Shown: piece after piece, positions 40,374 through 49,010 of the stretch
How positions within the stretch are numbered: position 1 is the first letter of the stretch
Layout of the letters: every line of letters begins with the position of its first letter
Assembly: GCF_030149235.1 (NCBI RefSeq)
Contig: NZ_JASBRW010000059.1
Location: 1 to 64,000 of the forward strand
Origin: Maricaulis sp.
Lineage (GTDB): Bacteria > Pseudomonadota > Alphaproteobacteria > Caulobacterales > Maricaulaceae
DNA: 64,000 nt
Direction: 5' to 3'
Program-made: the position numbers and the translations under genes
Notes under the pieces: model-generated
Databases searched by the model: none
The model's input: the letters and a program-made list of their open reading frames with translations, nothing else
Told to the model about the DNA's origin: nothing

Positions 40374-40661
40374 ATGCGCTTCATCCTTATTTCGGCTTGC
40401 ACCCTTGCCGTCTACGCCGGGCCCGCCCTGGCCCAGGACGCGAATCAAACGCAGCCCGCCGAGCAACAAATCCAGTCCCGTGGCGTGGATTACGCCCGCG
40501 ACGATTCTGACCGTGAACGGGCGCGCACCTATGCCCGCGAGACCCAGCGCATAATGCGCGAGCGTCAGGGCGGGCAGGAAAACCAGACCCAGAACGCGCC
40601 CCTGCCGATCGGGGAAACTGTCATTGTCGACAATGATGACGGTCCGGACCGGGGCGACTGA
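40374..40661 (+). CDS. Small exported protein, module 1
   Basis: 95 residues. A clean signal peptide (RFILISACTLAVYAGPALA, cut before QD) leads to a charged, Gln/Arg/Asp-rich mature part of about 74 residues with a likely helix (DDSDRERARTYARETQR) and no cysteines. I do not recognise it. It is 2 bp upstream of the first DUF2145 gene, so the two are co-expressed, and a perfect CtrA box precedes it. A different small exported protein precedes the second DUF2145 gene. Confidence 0.78.
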   Translation: MRFILISACTLAVYAGPALAQDANQTQPAEQQIQSRGVDYARDDSDRERARTYARETQRIMRERQGGQENQTQNAPLPIGETVIVDNDDGPDRGD

Positions 40662-40663
40662 TC

Positions 40664-41521
40664 ATGCGTTTGTTGGGGGTGTATTTGGCCGCGATCGCGG
40701 CACTGTTTCTGGCTCCGTCCGCAGATGCGGGCGAAAGCAATGGGCAGCCGGTCGATCGTTTTACCTTGGTCGAGATGGCCAACTTTTCCAAACAGATCGA
40801 AGCCGAACTGGCCCAGCGCGGCGCCTATGTCGCGATGGTCTTTCGGACCGGACGTGAGCGCGCCGAACTGCCCGAAGGCATTCGCTACACCCATGGCGCC
40901 TTTTGGGTTTACACCCCCATCCCGACCCAGGGCGGCGGAACGCAATACGGCTATGCCGTATACAATCTCTACCACGAGCTGGACCCGGTTACGGTCTCCA
41001 ACCTCTACCAGGACTGGCCACTGGACTTCACCCGCGGCGATATTGTCGGGCAGGTCGGGGTCATCATCCCCAATGCCGAGATGCAACAACGCATCATCGA
41101 TGTGATCGCCTCGCCCTATTTCGAAGCCCTGCACCAACCGGACTATTCCCTGCTCTCCAATCCGGCCGATGGTCGCTACCAGAACTGCAATGAGTTCATG
41201 CTCGACGTCGTCTCCTCGGCGATCTGGCAAACTGCGAGCCGCGAGCAGATCAAGGTCAATCTCGACGCCTATTTCAGCGCCTCGCGGGTCAATCTGAATT
41301 TCTTCCAGCGCTGGGTTGGACCGCTGATCGATCAGCGCCTGCGTCTCGATGACCATTATGGCGAGATCCGAACCGCGACCTTCGCCTCTATTGCGGACTT
41401 CATGCTCGCCTTCGACCTGGCTGAAGAGGAGCAGATCTTCGAGATCGATGCGCCCTTCTCCCTGGCCGAGGACACGGCTTATCCACCATCAGCGCCAGCG
41501 CCGGCCATGGCGGCAGAGTAG
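40664..41521 (+). CDS. DUF2145 family exported protein, copy 1
   Basis: 285 residues. A signal peptide ends near APSADAG. The conserved blocks are GIRYTHGAFWVY, YAVYNLYHEL, ALHQPDYSLLSNPADGRYQN and NCNEFMLDVV, the DUF2145 pattern. The order His (THGAF) then Cys (NCNEF) resembles circularly permuted NlpC/P60-like hydrolases such as YiiX and LRAT, where NCxxF holds the nucleophile; this is inference. The C-terminus has an Ala/Pro-rich tail. Copy 2 is at 42001-42804. Confidence 0.88.
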   Translation: MRLLGVYLAAIAALFLAPSADAGESNGQPVDRFTLVEMANFSKQIEAELAQRGAYVAMVFRTGRERAELPEGIRYTHGAFWVYTPIPTQGGGTQYGYAVYNLYHELDPVTVSNLYQDWPLDFTRGDIVGQVGVIIPNAEMQQRIIDVIASPYFEALHQPDYSLLSNPADGRYQNCNEFMLDVVSSAIWQTASREQIKVNLDAYFSASRVNLNFFQRWVGPLIDQRLRLDDHYGEIRTATFASIADFMLAFDLAEEEQIFEIDAPFSLAEDTAYPPSAPAPAMAAE

Positions 41522-41600
41522 ACCTCACGCCGCCGTTCCCCGGCTTTTTGTGAATCAAATTTTCCCGCTTGCCTGAATGATATTCACGGCCAGCCTGCTT

Positions 41601-41633
41601 CTCCGCGCACATGATTTCCAATGTGACACGGAG
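41601..41633 (+). promoter_or_regulatory. Two-part hairpin covering the ribosome binding site of the second small protein
   Basis: CTCCG pairs with CGGAG, and inside it CACAT pairs with ATGTG around 8 bases, with a small internal bulge. The outer 3' arm is the GGAG that lies six bases before the ATG at 41640, so the ribosome binding site would be masked. Confidence 0.45.
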
Positions 41634-41639
41634 AATGAC

Positions 41640-42014
41640 ATGAAACATCTGCATCCCACCGCCATTGCCGGAAGTGTCGCGGCCGCGCTGCTGATCAGCC
41701 CGGCCGCACAGGCCAATGACAGCGGACCGCCGGCTGCCCAAGCCTCCGGAGACAGCGCCGCAGCCTCGACAGAAGTCGCAGCCACTATCGCCTCGGGCAC
41801 CCTCGTTCTGGCGCCGAGCGCCGCCGTCCTGATTGCAGGCACGGGTGCGACCCTGGCCACCGGAGACCCGTTCTTCATCGAGGAGAGCGCGGAGCTGGCC
41901 GAAGACATGATGGAGCTGACCTTTGGCAGCGAACCGCTCAAGCTCACCGAGGAGACGATCATCGCACCACCGCCCGATGTCCCTTTCGAAGTCCGAGCCG
42001 ATGAGAACCGCTAG
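41640..42014 (+). CDS. Small exported or membrane protein, module 2
   Basis: 124 residues from the ATG at 41640. A signal peptide (HPTAIAGSVAAALLISPAAQA) is followed by an Ala/Ser-rich part, one hydrophobic segment (SGTLVLAPSAAVLIAGTGAT) and an acidic tail. I do not recognise the family, and it shows no clear similarity to the module 1 small protein. Its last 14 bases overlap the start of the second DUF2145 gene, so translation is probably coupled. Confidence 0.8.
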   Translation: MKHLHPTAIAGSVAAALLISPAAQANDSGPPAAQASGDSAAASTEVAATIASGTLVLAPSAAVLIAGTGATLATGDPFFIEESAELAEDMMELTFGSEPLKLTEETIIAPPPDVPFEVRADENR

Positions 42015-42804
42015 TCTCGCCGCCCTCTGCCTGTTGGTGCTGGGTGCGGAGGATGCGCAGGCGGGGTCCGAGGCCCGCCCTGTCACGCACTTCGCCATCG
42101 AGGACTCGGCGGATTTCGCCAAGCAGATTGAACGCGAACTGGCTGCGCGCGGTGCAAGGATCGGCATGGTTTTCCGCTCAGGCCGAGCCCGCGAAGACCT
42201 GCCCGACGGCATTCGCTATACCCATGGCGCTTTCTGGATTTATTCCGAAGTCGTCAGTGAAACTGGCGAAACACTTTTCGGCTATTCGGTGCATAATCTC
42301 TATCACGGCGAGGAGGACCAGCGTCGGTCCTATCTGGCCAAGGACTGGCCCTTGAACTTCACCCAGGGTGATGTCGTCGGCGAGGTTGGGATCATCATCC
42401 CCTCGCCGGAAATGCAGCGCCGCCTGCTTGGCCTGTTCGCCCGGGGTGAGATCAGCGCCTTGCATCAGCCGGACTATTCGCTGATCTCCAATCCGCTCGA
42501 TAGCCGCTTCCAGAACTGCAATGAATTCATGCTGGATATCGTTGCTGCGGCAGCCTGGGAGACGACCGACCGGACCTTATTGAAGACCAATCTGGCCGCC
42601 TGGCTCGATGCATCGCCGGTACAGACAAGCCTGGTCGAGCGGATCTTCGGCCCCTCCGTCGATGAGCGTATCCGTCTCGATGATCATCGCGGCACGATCC
42701 GGACCACCACCTTTGCCTCGATGGGCCAGTTCATGACCCGCTTCAACCTGGCCAGTGACGTGTATGAGCTGGACGCTGAATTCCTCGCGGACAGGGACAG
42801 CTAG
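42001..42804 (+). CDS. DUF2145 family exported protein, copy 2
   Basis: 267 residues from the ATG at 42001; the track start at 41923 runs back into the upstream gene. The signal peptide is short (SLAALCLLVLGAEDAQAG). The same blocks as copy 1 occur in the same order: GIRYTHGAFWIY, YSVHNLYHGE, ALHQPDYSLISNPLDSRFQN and NCNEFMLDIV. The Ala/Pro tail of copy 1 is missing. The shared architecture shows an old tandem duplication. It ends 4 bp before the convergent selD. Confidence 0.88.
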   Translation: MRTASLAALCLLVLGAEDAQAGSEARPVTHFAIEDSADFAKQIERELAARGARIGMVFRSGRAREDLPDGIRYTHGAFWIYSEVVSETGETLFGYSVHNLYHGEEDQRRSYLAKDWPLNFTQGDVVGEVGIIIPSPEMQRRLLGLFARGEISALHQPDYSLISNPLDSRFQNCNEFMLDIVAAAAWETTDRTLLKTNLAAWLDASPVQTSLVERIFGPSVDERIRLDDHRGTIRTTTFASMGQFMTRFNLASDVYELDAEFLADRDS

Positions 42805-42808
42805 AGCG

Positions 42809-43861
42809 CTAAACGACGCGCACTCCCGGCGTGCCGGCGGTGACCTCCCCAATCACCGCCGCATCGCTGTGTCCTTCACTGGCAAAGACCGCCAGAACCT
42901 CATCGACACTATCCGGTGCGCAGCTGACCAGAAGCCCCCCTGACGTCTGCGGATCGCACCACAGGATCTCGTCTTTTACGGACCAGTCCGACGGGGTTTC
43001 GACCTTGCCCTGCAACGAGGCCCAATTGCGGCCCGAGGCCCCGGTTTTCATGCCATCCTCGGCCAGCGTGCGCGCCTCGTCAAATACCGGCACCCGATCG
43101 CGCTCGACGGTCCCGGTGGCGCCCGCGCCTTCGCACATTTCACTGAGATGACCCAGCAGACCGAACCCGGTCACGTCCGTGATCGCGTGCACGCTATCAA
43201 GCCGCGCGAGCGCCGCGCCCGGCGTGTTCAGGCGCGTGGTCGAGGCGACCATCTGGGCATAGGCCGTTTCGCTAAGCTCGCCCCGCTTCAACGCGGCACT
43301 GAACACGCCGATACCAAGCGGTTTTCCGAGTATGAGCTTGTCGCCGGGCCGGGCACCGGCATTGGTCTTCAAACGGTCCGGATGAACCAGACCCAGCGCG
43401 ACCAGGCCGTAGATCGGCTCCGCGGCATCAATGGAATGTCCACCGGCAACCGGCGCGCCAGCGGCTTCGGCAACGGCCCGCCCGCCCGCGAGGATCGCGC
43501 GCACAGTCTCGCGCGGCAGCTTGCTGACCGGCATGCCCACGAGGGCGAGGCAGAAAATCGGTGTGGCGCCCATGGCATAGACGTCCGAGAGCGCATTGGT
43601 CGCGGCAATACGTCCGAACACCTCCGGATCATCGACAATGGGCGTGAAGAAATCGGTGGTCGCAACAAGGGCCGTGTCGTCATTGATATGCCAGACCGCG
43701 GCGTCGTCACGGGTTGCGGCGTCGACAATGAGATTGCTGGGCATGGGGAGCGCTGGTGCGCCACTGAGAATATCGCTCAGCACCGCCGGATCGAGCTTGC
43801 AGCCACAACCGCCGCCATGGGCCAGGGCGCTGAGCCGGACCGGTGCAGTGTCATCCATCAT
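42809..43861 (-). CDS. selD: Selenide, water dikinase
   Basis: 350 residues. The N-terminal GGGCGCKLDP holds the catalytic Cys (not selenocysteine) and the conserved Lys. DDAAVWHINDDTALVATTD is the metal/ATP-binding region, and DVTGFGLLGHL and DPQTSGGLLVS are SelD signatures. It makes selenophosphate from selenide and ATP. Its partner mnmH is divergent, 50 bp away, so the selenium is used for 2-selenouridine in tRNA; no selA, selB or selenocysteine tRNA is in the window. Confidence 0.97.
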   Translation of the reverse strand: MMDDTAPVRLSALAHGGGCGCKLDPAVLSDILSGAPALPMPSNLIVDAATRDDAAVWHINDDTALVATTDFFTPIVDDPEVFGRIAATNALSDVYAMGATPIFCLALVGMPVSKLPRETVRAILAGGRAVAEAAGAPVAGGHSIDAAEPIYGLVALGLVHPDRLKTNAGARPGDKLILGKPLGIGVFSAALKRGELSETAYAQMVASTTRLNTPGAALARLDSVHAITDVTGFGLLGHLSEMCEGAGATGTVERDRVPVFDEARTLAEDGMKTGASGRNWASLQGKVETPSDWSVKDEILWCDPQTSGGLLVSCAPDSVDEVLAVFASEGHSDAAVIGEVTAGTPGVRVV

Positions 43862-43911
43862 CCCAAAATCTCCGCTGATGTCCTATCTCTCAGATAAGAC
43901 AGGATCTGCCG

Positions 43912-44994
43912 ATGAACAGCATCGCCACCACAGATGACCTATCCGCGGCCGGATTGGAACGCTTCGATTGCATTATCGATGTGCGATCGCCTGCCGAATT
44001 TGCAGAAGACCATCTGCCCGGCGCGATCAATCTGCCGGTCCTCAGCGATGAGGAACGGGCCCGGATCGGCACCCATTACAAACAGGTTTCGCCTTTCGAG
44101 GCCCGACGCATGGGCGCGGCACTGACAGCGCGCAATATTGCGCACCATGTCGAGACGGCCCTTTCCGACCGGCCCAAGGATTTCAAACCGCTGATCTATT
44201 GCTGGCGCGGTGGAATGCGTTCGAACTCCATGGCCATGGTGCTCGGCGCCGTCGGCTGGCGGGCGACGCTGATCAAGGGCGGGTACCGGACCTGGCGCGA
44301 GCAGGTCTCGGCCGGGCTTGAGGCCGAGACGCCCTGGCCGGTCGTCCTGATCGACGGTCAGACCGGCACGGCCAAGACCAAACTTCTGCACATTCTCGCC
44401 AGCCGCGGCGAGCAGGTAATCGATCTGGAAGGCCTGGCCCGGCATCGCGGCTCGGTCTTCGGCGGTTTCGCCAGGGCCGAGCAACCGAGCCAGAAAGCCT
44501 TCGACACCCGGCTCTGGACGCAGATGCGGGAGCTGGATCTTCAGCGACCTATCTATGTCGAGGCCGAGAGCCGCCTGGTCGGCCGAAGGCGCGTGCCACA
44601 AGGCCTCTGGGACGCGATGCAGGCTGCACCGCGACTGGTAATCGACGCCCCGGTCCAGGCCCGGGCACGATACCTGCTGACGGCCTATCCGGACCTGGCC
44701 GACAACTCGGCCCAGCTTCGTGAAGCCATTGAAGGCCTTAAACGCTTTCACGGCGGCGAAACGATCAACCGGTGGCTCGAACTCGGCGATGCCGATGACT
44801 TCGAATCGCTGGCGGCCGAGCTGGTTGAGGCGCACTACGACCCGGCCTATGACCGGGCCCGGCAACGACACCAGCGGGGTGGGGCGGAAACCATCCTGAA
44901 GACAGACGCGCTGGACGATCAGTCCTTGGACGACCTTGCTGACCGGATTACCGCTGCAGCTCCGTCTCGCCACGCTCAACCAGCACGCGGATAA
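43912..44994 (+). CDS. mnmH: tRNA 2-selenouridine synthase (MnmH/SelU)
   Basis: 360 residues. The N-terminal rhodanese domain (DCIIDVRSPAEFAEDHLPGA) has its active Cys in LIYCWRGGMRSNSMA. A P-loop-like domain follows with DGQTGTAKTKLLH, which has Ala where a Gly is more common. The enzyme converts 2-thiouridine to 2-selenouridine at the wobble position of tRNAs for Glu, Lys and Gln, using selenophosphate from SelD. Its 3' end overlaps the convergent DUF3137 gene by 47 bp. Confidence 0.95.
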   Translation: MNSIATTDDLSAAGLERFDCIIDVRSPAEFAEDHLPGAINLPVLSDEERARIGTHYKQVSPFEARRMGAALTARNIAHHVETALSDRPKDFKPLIYCWRGGMRSNSMAMVLGAVGWRATLIKGGYRTWREQVSAGLEAETPWPVVLIDGQTGTAKTKLLHILASRGEQVIDLEGLARHRGSVFGGFARAEQPSQKAFDTRLWTQMRELDLQRPIYVEAESRLVGRRRVPQGLWDAMQAAPRLVIDAPVQARARYLLTAYPDLADNSAQLREAIEGLKRFHGGETINRWLELGDADDFESLAAELVEAHYDPAYDRARQRHQRGGAETILKTDALDDQSLDDLADRITAAAPSRHAQPARG

Positions 44995-45907
44995 TCTCCG
45001 TGACCAGCTGGATTTCCTTGACGATGTACATCACCCGGCCCTGATCGGCCAAGGGTTTGAACATGGATCCGGCCTCGAACAGATCGCCGGTCTCGACCGC
45101 GATCAACAGCTCGCCCTGCCCGGAATTCTCGTCGAAAGCGGCGCGTATTCTCTTGCCCTTGAGGGCGGTCTCCAGCGCCAGGAGTTTTTCCATGAAGTCC
45201 GGCGTCACCATGTAACGCGCCAGCACCTGGTCAGAGCCATAGACCTCGAAGGCGCGCTCGAAGCGCTGATCGACGAGGCCGATGCGCTCCAGTTTCTGCG
45301 AGCCGAAGGACCGGCCGAGCGCGGTGAGCCCATTGAACCAGCCCTGGTCGCGGGTGATCACCGTGACGCCCTCAACGCGGCGCGGAAAGGTGACGCGGAT
45401 CAGCGCGCCATGGAAGACGGTGACGTAATAACTGCGCTTGCCGCTTTGGCGGCGCTGTTCCAGATGCGCCTCATAAAGCTCGAAATCGCAGCCCCGCACC
45501 GTACCGGAGAACGAGTCCTCGAACGTGCGCCGCGTATGCCCCGGTAGCATGCCCAGATCGCGAAACACGTCGAAGCGCGGCGTCTCATAGACTTTCGCCG
45601 AGTAAGACATGCCGCAGACCTCGGCGATCTGGGTATTGAGCTCTGCCTTGACCCGCTTGCGCACATTTTCAAGGCTGGTCAGGCCGATGATGAAAACAAT
45701 GGCGCAGGGCGCCAGGGCCATCAGGACGAGCCCCCCCAGATCATCATTGAGCACTTCCAGCGCGATCAGGGCGGCGATAAACATCGCCACGCCCAGCAGG
45801 CTGTAGGTCCAGAAGTTCCGCAAGGCCTTCTTGCGATCCCCCTCGACCGATTGCAGCCAGGGCTTGAGCTTGTCTTCCCAAAGGGTGTCAAAGCGATCCC
45901 CGGCCAT
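44948..45907 (-). CDS. DUF3137 family membrane protein
   Basis: 319 residues. Two adjacent hydrophobic helices near the N-terminus (YSLLGVAMFIAALIALEVL and LVLMALAPCAIVFIIGLTSL) are followed by a soluble domain with EDSFSGTVRGCDFELYEAHL and FHGALIRVTFPRR, the DUF3137 pattern. The function is unknown. It starts 3 bp after the valS stop, so it is probably on the valS transcript. Confidence 0.87.
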   Translation of the reverse strand: MAGDRFDTLWEDKLKPWLQSVEGDRKKALRNFWTYSLLGVAMFIAALIALEVLNDDLGGLVLMALAPCAIVFIIGLTSLENVRKRVKAELNTQIAEVCGMSYSAKVYETPRFDVFRDLGMLPGHTRRTFEDSFSGTVRGCDFELYEAHLEQRRQSGKRSYYVTVFHGALIRVTFPRRVEGVTVITRDQGWFNGLTALGRSFGSQKLERIGLVDQRFERAFEVYGSDQVLARYMVTPDFMEKLLALETALKGKRIRAAFDENSGQGELLIAVETGDLFEAGSMFKPLADQGRVMYIVKEIQLVTEIIRVLVERGETELQR

Positions 45908-45910
45908 GAC

Positions 45911-48900
45911 CTAGGCCTGCTCCAACCGGGACAGGGCCTCCGCCATCTTGGCTTTCTGGGCGGTGTAATCGCCCAGCTTTTCACGCTGTTCAGCGACCAC
46001 GGCTTCCGGCGCATTGGCAACGAATTTCTCGTTGCCGAGCTTTTTCTCCAGGCGCGTGATCTCGCCATCGATCTTTTTCAGCTCCTTGGCGATGCGTTCG
46101 CGCTCGGCACGAAAATCGATGACGCCTTCCAGCGGCAGGGCGAAGGTGGTCTCGCCGATCACGGTCTGGGCCGAGGCCGGCGGGACGCTGTCGCCGAGGG
46201 TGATCTCGGCCAGGCGCGCCATGCGCTGGATCAGCGGACGATTGCGCTCGATACAGCCGGCGATCTCGTCGAACGCGCCAACAGCGACCGCATTGAGCTG
46301 GGCACCGGCCGGCACATTCATCTCGGCGCGGACGCGGCGGATATCGGTGATGACGGAAATCAGCCAGTCCATCTCGGACTGGGCCTCGGCATCGTCGAGA
46401 CCCTCAAGGCGCGGCCAGTCTGCGACGATGAGATGCGTGTCACGCTTGCCGGTCTGCTCCCACAGCGCCTCGGTCACAAACGGCATGAAGGGGTGCAGGA
46501 TTTTCAGCGCGATATCGAGCACATAAGCCGTGGTGGCCCGGCACTCGGCCTTGGCGGCCTCGTCATCGCCCTGCAGCAGCGGCTTGGCGAATTCCAGGTG
46601 CCAGTCGCAGAAGATATTCCAGGTGAAGCGATAGGCTGCCGCAGCCGCCTCGTTGAAGCGGTATTCGGCGAGGCCCTTCTCGACGGCGGCGACCGTCGCC
46701 TGGGCTTCCGACAGGATCCACTTATTGACCGTCTGGCTGACGGTCTTGGGATCAAAGCCGTCTGGCACCGCGCACTCATTCATCTCGCAGAAACGCGCCG
46801 CATTCCACAGCTTGGTGCCGAAATTGCGATAACCTTCAACCCGCTGCTTGGACATGCGGATATCGCGCCCCTGCCCGGCCTGGGAGGCGAGCGTAAAGCG
46901 CACGGCATCGGCCCCGAACTCGTCGACGAGTTCGAGCGGATCGATGACATTGCCCTTCGACTTGGACATCTTCTGGCCCTTCTCGTCACGGACGAGGGCG
47001 TGGATGTAGACGTCCTTGAAGGGGATTTGCGGCTTGCCGTTCTCATCCTTCATGAAGTGCAGGCCCTGCATCATCATGCGGGCGACCCAGAAGAAGATGA
47101 TGTCGAAGGCGGTGATCAGAACCGCGTTCGGATAGAAGCGCTGAAGCTCTTTGGTGTTCTCCGGCCAGCCCAGGGTCGAGAACGGCCACAGGGCGGAAGA
47201 GAACCAGGTGTCGAGGACATCGGGGTCTCGATAGAGGCCGATCGCTCGCGGAGCCAACCCTCGGCTCTTTTCGGCCTCATCCGGCCCACCAAGCTCGAGA
47301 ACCTCTTCCGGTTCCAGCCCGAAGCCCTTGTGATATTCGCGCGCCTGCCTAGCAGCATCCTCGAATGTCTCCGCCACATAAACCTGCGGCTTCAGGAAAT
47401 CTGTCTCGACATGGCGCTGCCCATCACGTTCTTCAACATGATAGCTCGGCCCATACCACGCCGGAATCTGGTGGCCCCACCAGAGCTGGCGCGAGACGCA
47501 CCAGGGCTGGATATTACGCATCCATTCGAAATAGGTCTTTTCCCAGTTTTTCGGATGGAAGGTGGTGCGCCCGTCCTCAACCGCGGCGATGGCCTCCTTG
47601 GCCAGCTCGCCGGCATTGGCAAACCACTGGTCCGTCAGCATCGGCTCGATGACGACATGGGAGCGGTCACCGAAGGGCTGCTGGATTTTCTTGTTCTCGA
47701 CGTAAGGAACCGGCTGCGGCGGCTCTTTATCACCCTCCTTGGCGTCCGGCGTCACCATGACGGCGAGGCCTTCAGCGGAGATATCGGCGATGATCTTCTC
47801 GCGCGCCTCGAAGCGATCGAGCCCGCGATAATCTTCCGGCACCAGATTGATGGCGTCGACCTCGGCCTCGGAGGGCAGGTCCGCGCCCTTGGCCAGCGCC
47901 ATGGCCTGCTGGGCACATTCCGCGTAAGGCGCGCCATCGGCGCGCATGGCGGCCTGGGTGTCCATCAGACGGTAGAGCGGGATATTGTTGCGCTTGGCGA
48001 CTTCGTAATCATTGAAGTCATGCGCCCCGGTAATCTTCACCGCACCCGATCCGAATTCCGGGTCCGGGTATTCATCGGTGATGATCGGGATCAGGCGGCG
48101 ATGCTCTTTCGGGCCGACCGGTATTTCGCACAGCTCGCCAACGATCGGCGCATAGCGCTCATCATCGGGGTGCACGGCCACAGCGCCGTCGCCGAGCATG
48201 GTTTCCGGGCGCGTGGTGGCGATGGAGATGTAGTCGCGCTCTTCCTCCAGCACGACATTCCCGTCCGCATCCTTCTCGACATAGGTATAGGTCTTGCCGC
48301 CGGCGAGCGGGTATTTGAAGTGCCACATATGGCCGTCGACTTCGATATTCTCGACCTCGAGGTCGGAAATCGCCGTCTCGAACTTGGGATCCCAGTTCAC
48401 CAGCCGCTTGCCGCGATACATCAGGCCCTGATTGTAGAGCTCGACGAAGACCTTCATCACGGCGGCCTGCATCTGGTCGTTCTCGGCGTCTTTCTCACCC
48501 ATGGTGAAACGCTCGCGCGACCAGTCACAGGAGGCACCGAGGCGGCGCAGCTGGGTCATGATCTGACCGCCGCTTTCCTCTTTCCACTCCCAGACGCGCT
48601 CGAGGAATTTCTCCCGGCCCATATCCCGGCGGGACGGCTCCTGCCGCTCGGCCAGCTGCCGCTCGACAACCATCTGCGTGGCAATGCCCGCATGGTCAGT
48701 ACCGGGCTGCCAGAGCACGCTGTCGCCGAGCATGCGCTTATAGCGGGTCAGCACATCCTGCAGCGTATTATTGAGCGCGTGGCCGATATGCAGGCGGCCG
48801 GTCACATTGGGCGGCGGGATGACAATGCAGAACGGATCGGCATTGGGATCGTCCTTCGGCTTGAAGGCTCCGGATTCTTCCCAGTCCGCATAGATGCGGG

Positions 48901-48937
48901 CTTCGGCTTCGGCAGGATTAAAGGTCTTGTCCATCAT
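45911..48937 (-). CDS. valS: Valyl-tRNA synthetase
   Basis: 1008 residues from the ATG at 48937 (an alternative ATG lies one codon on); MMDKTFNP aligns with the usual MLEKTFDP start. The class I motifs are IPPPNVTGRLHIGHAL (HIGH) and KMSKSKGNVIDPLE (KMSKS); editing-domain motif TTRPETMLGD is present, and a C-terminal coiled coil (ERERIAKELKKIDGEITRLE) marks ValS. No clear ribosome binding site is seen; a hairpin with a GAAA loop lies just upstream. The 1044-residue plus-strand ORF is its antisense shadow. Confidence 0.98.
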   Translation of the reverse strand: MMDKTFNPAEAEARIYADWEESGAFKPKDDPNADPFCIVIPPPNVTGRLHIGHALNNTLQDVLTRYKRMLGDSVLWQPGTDHAGIATQMVVERQLAERQEPSRRDMGREKFLERVWEWKEESGGQIMTQLRRLGASCDWSRERFTMGEKDAENDQMQAAVMKVFVELYNQGLMYRGKRLVNWDPKFETAISDLEVENIEVDGHMWHFKYPLAGGKTYTYVEKDADGNVVLEEERDYISIATTRPETMLGDGAVAVHPDDERYAPIVGELCEIPVGPKEHRRLIPIITDEYPDPEFGSGAVKITGAHDFNDYEVAKRNNIPLYRLMDTQAAMRADGAPYAECAQQAMALAKGADLPSEAEVDAINLVPEDYRGLDRFEAREKIIADISAEGLAVMVTPDAKEGDKEPPQPVPYVENKKIQQPFGDRSHVVIEPMLTDQWFANAGELAKEAIAAVEDGRTTFHPKNWEKTYFEWMRNIQPWCVSRQLWWGHQIPAWYGPSYHVEERDGQRHVETDFLKPQVYVAETFEDAARQAREYHKGFGLEPEEVLELGGPDEAEKSRGLAPRAIGLYRDPDVLDTWFSSALWPFSTLGWPENTKELQRFYPNAVLITAFDIIFFWVARMMMQGLHFMKDENGKPQIPFKDVYIHALVRDEKGQKMSKSKGNVIDPLELVDEFGADAVRFTLASQAGQGRDIRMSKQRVEGYRNFGTKLWNAARFCEMNECAVPDGFDPKTVSQTVNKWILSEAQATVAAVEKGLAEYRFNEAAAAAYRFTWNIFCDWHLEFAKPLLQGDDEAAKAECRATTAYVLDIALKILHPFMPFVTEALWEQTGKRDTHLIVADWPRLEGLDDAEAQSEMDWLISVITDIRRVRAEMNVPAGAQLNAVAVGAFDEIAGCIERNRPLIQRMARLAEITLGDSVPPASAQTVIGETTFALPLEGVIDFRAERERIAKELKKIDGEITRLEKKLGNEKFVANAPEAVVAEQREKLGDYTAQKAKMAEALSRLEQA

Positions 48938-48953
48938 GATACGCGCATAAGTA

Positions 48954-48983
48954 AAGGGCACCGACGTTTCCGTCGATGCCCTT
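48954..48983 (-). promoter_or_regulatory. Hairpin with GNRA loop between popZ and valS
   Basis: On the minus strand AAGGGCAUCGACG pairs with CGUCGGUGCCCUU (one G-U pair) around GAAA, a stable GNRA tetraloop. It is followed by TACTTATG, a poor U-tract. It may be a weak terminator after popZ or a leader element for valS, whose ATG is 16 bp downstream. Confidence 0.5.
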
Positions 48984-49010
48984 AAATGATTTGAGTCTTC
49001 GACGAAAGGA

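Noticed and set aside
45851-48985. Plus-strand ORF of 1044 residues
   Set aside because: It is the antisense of valS, which has HIGH, KMSKS and editing motifs on the minus strand. High GC keeps the opposite frame open.
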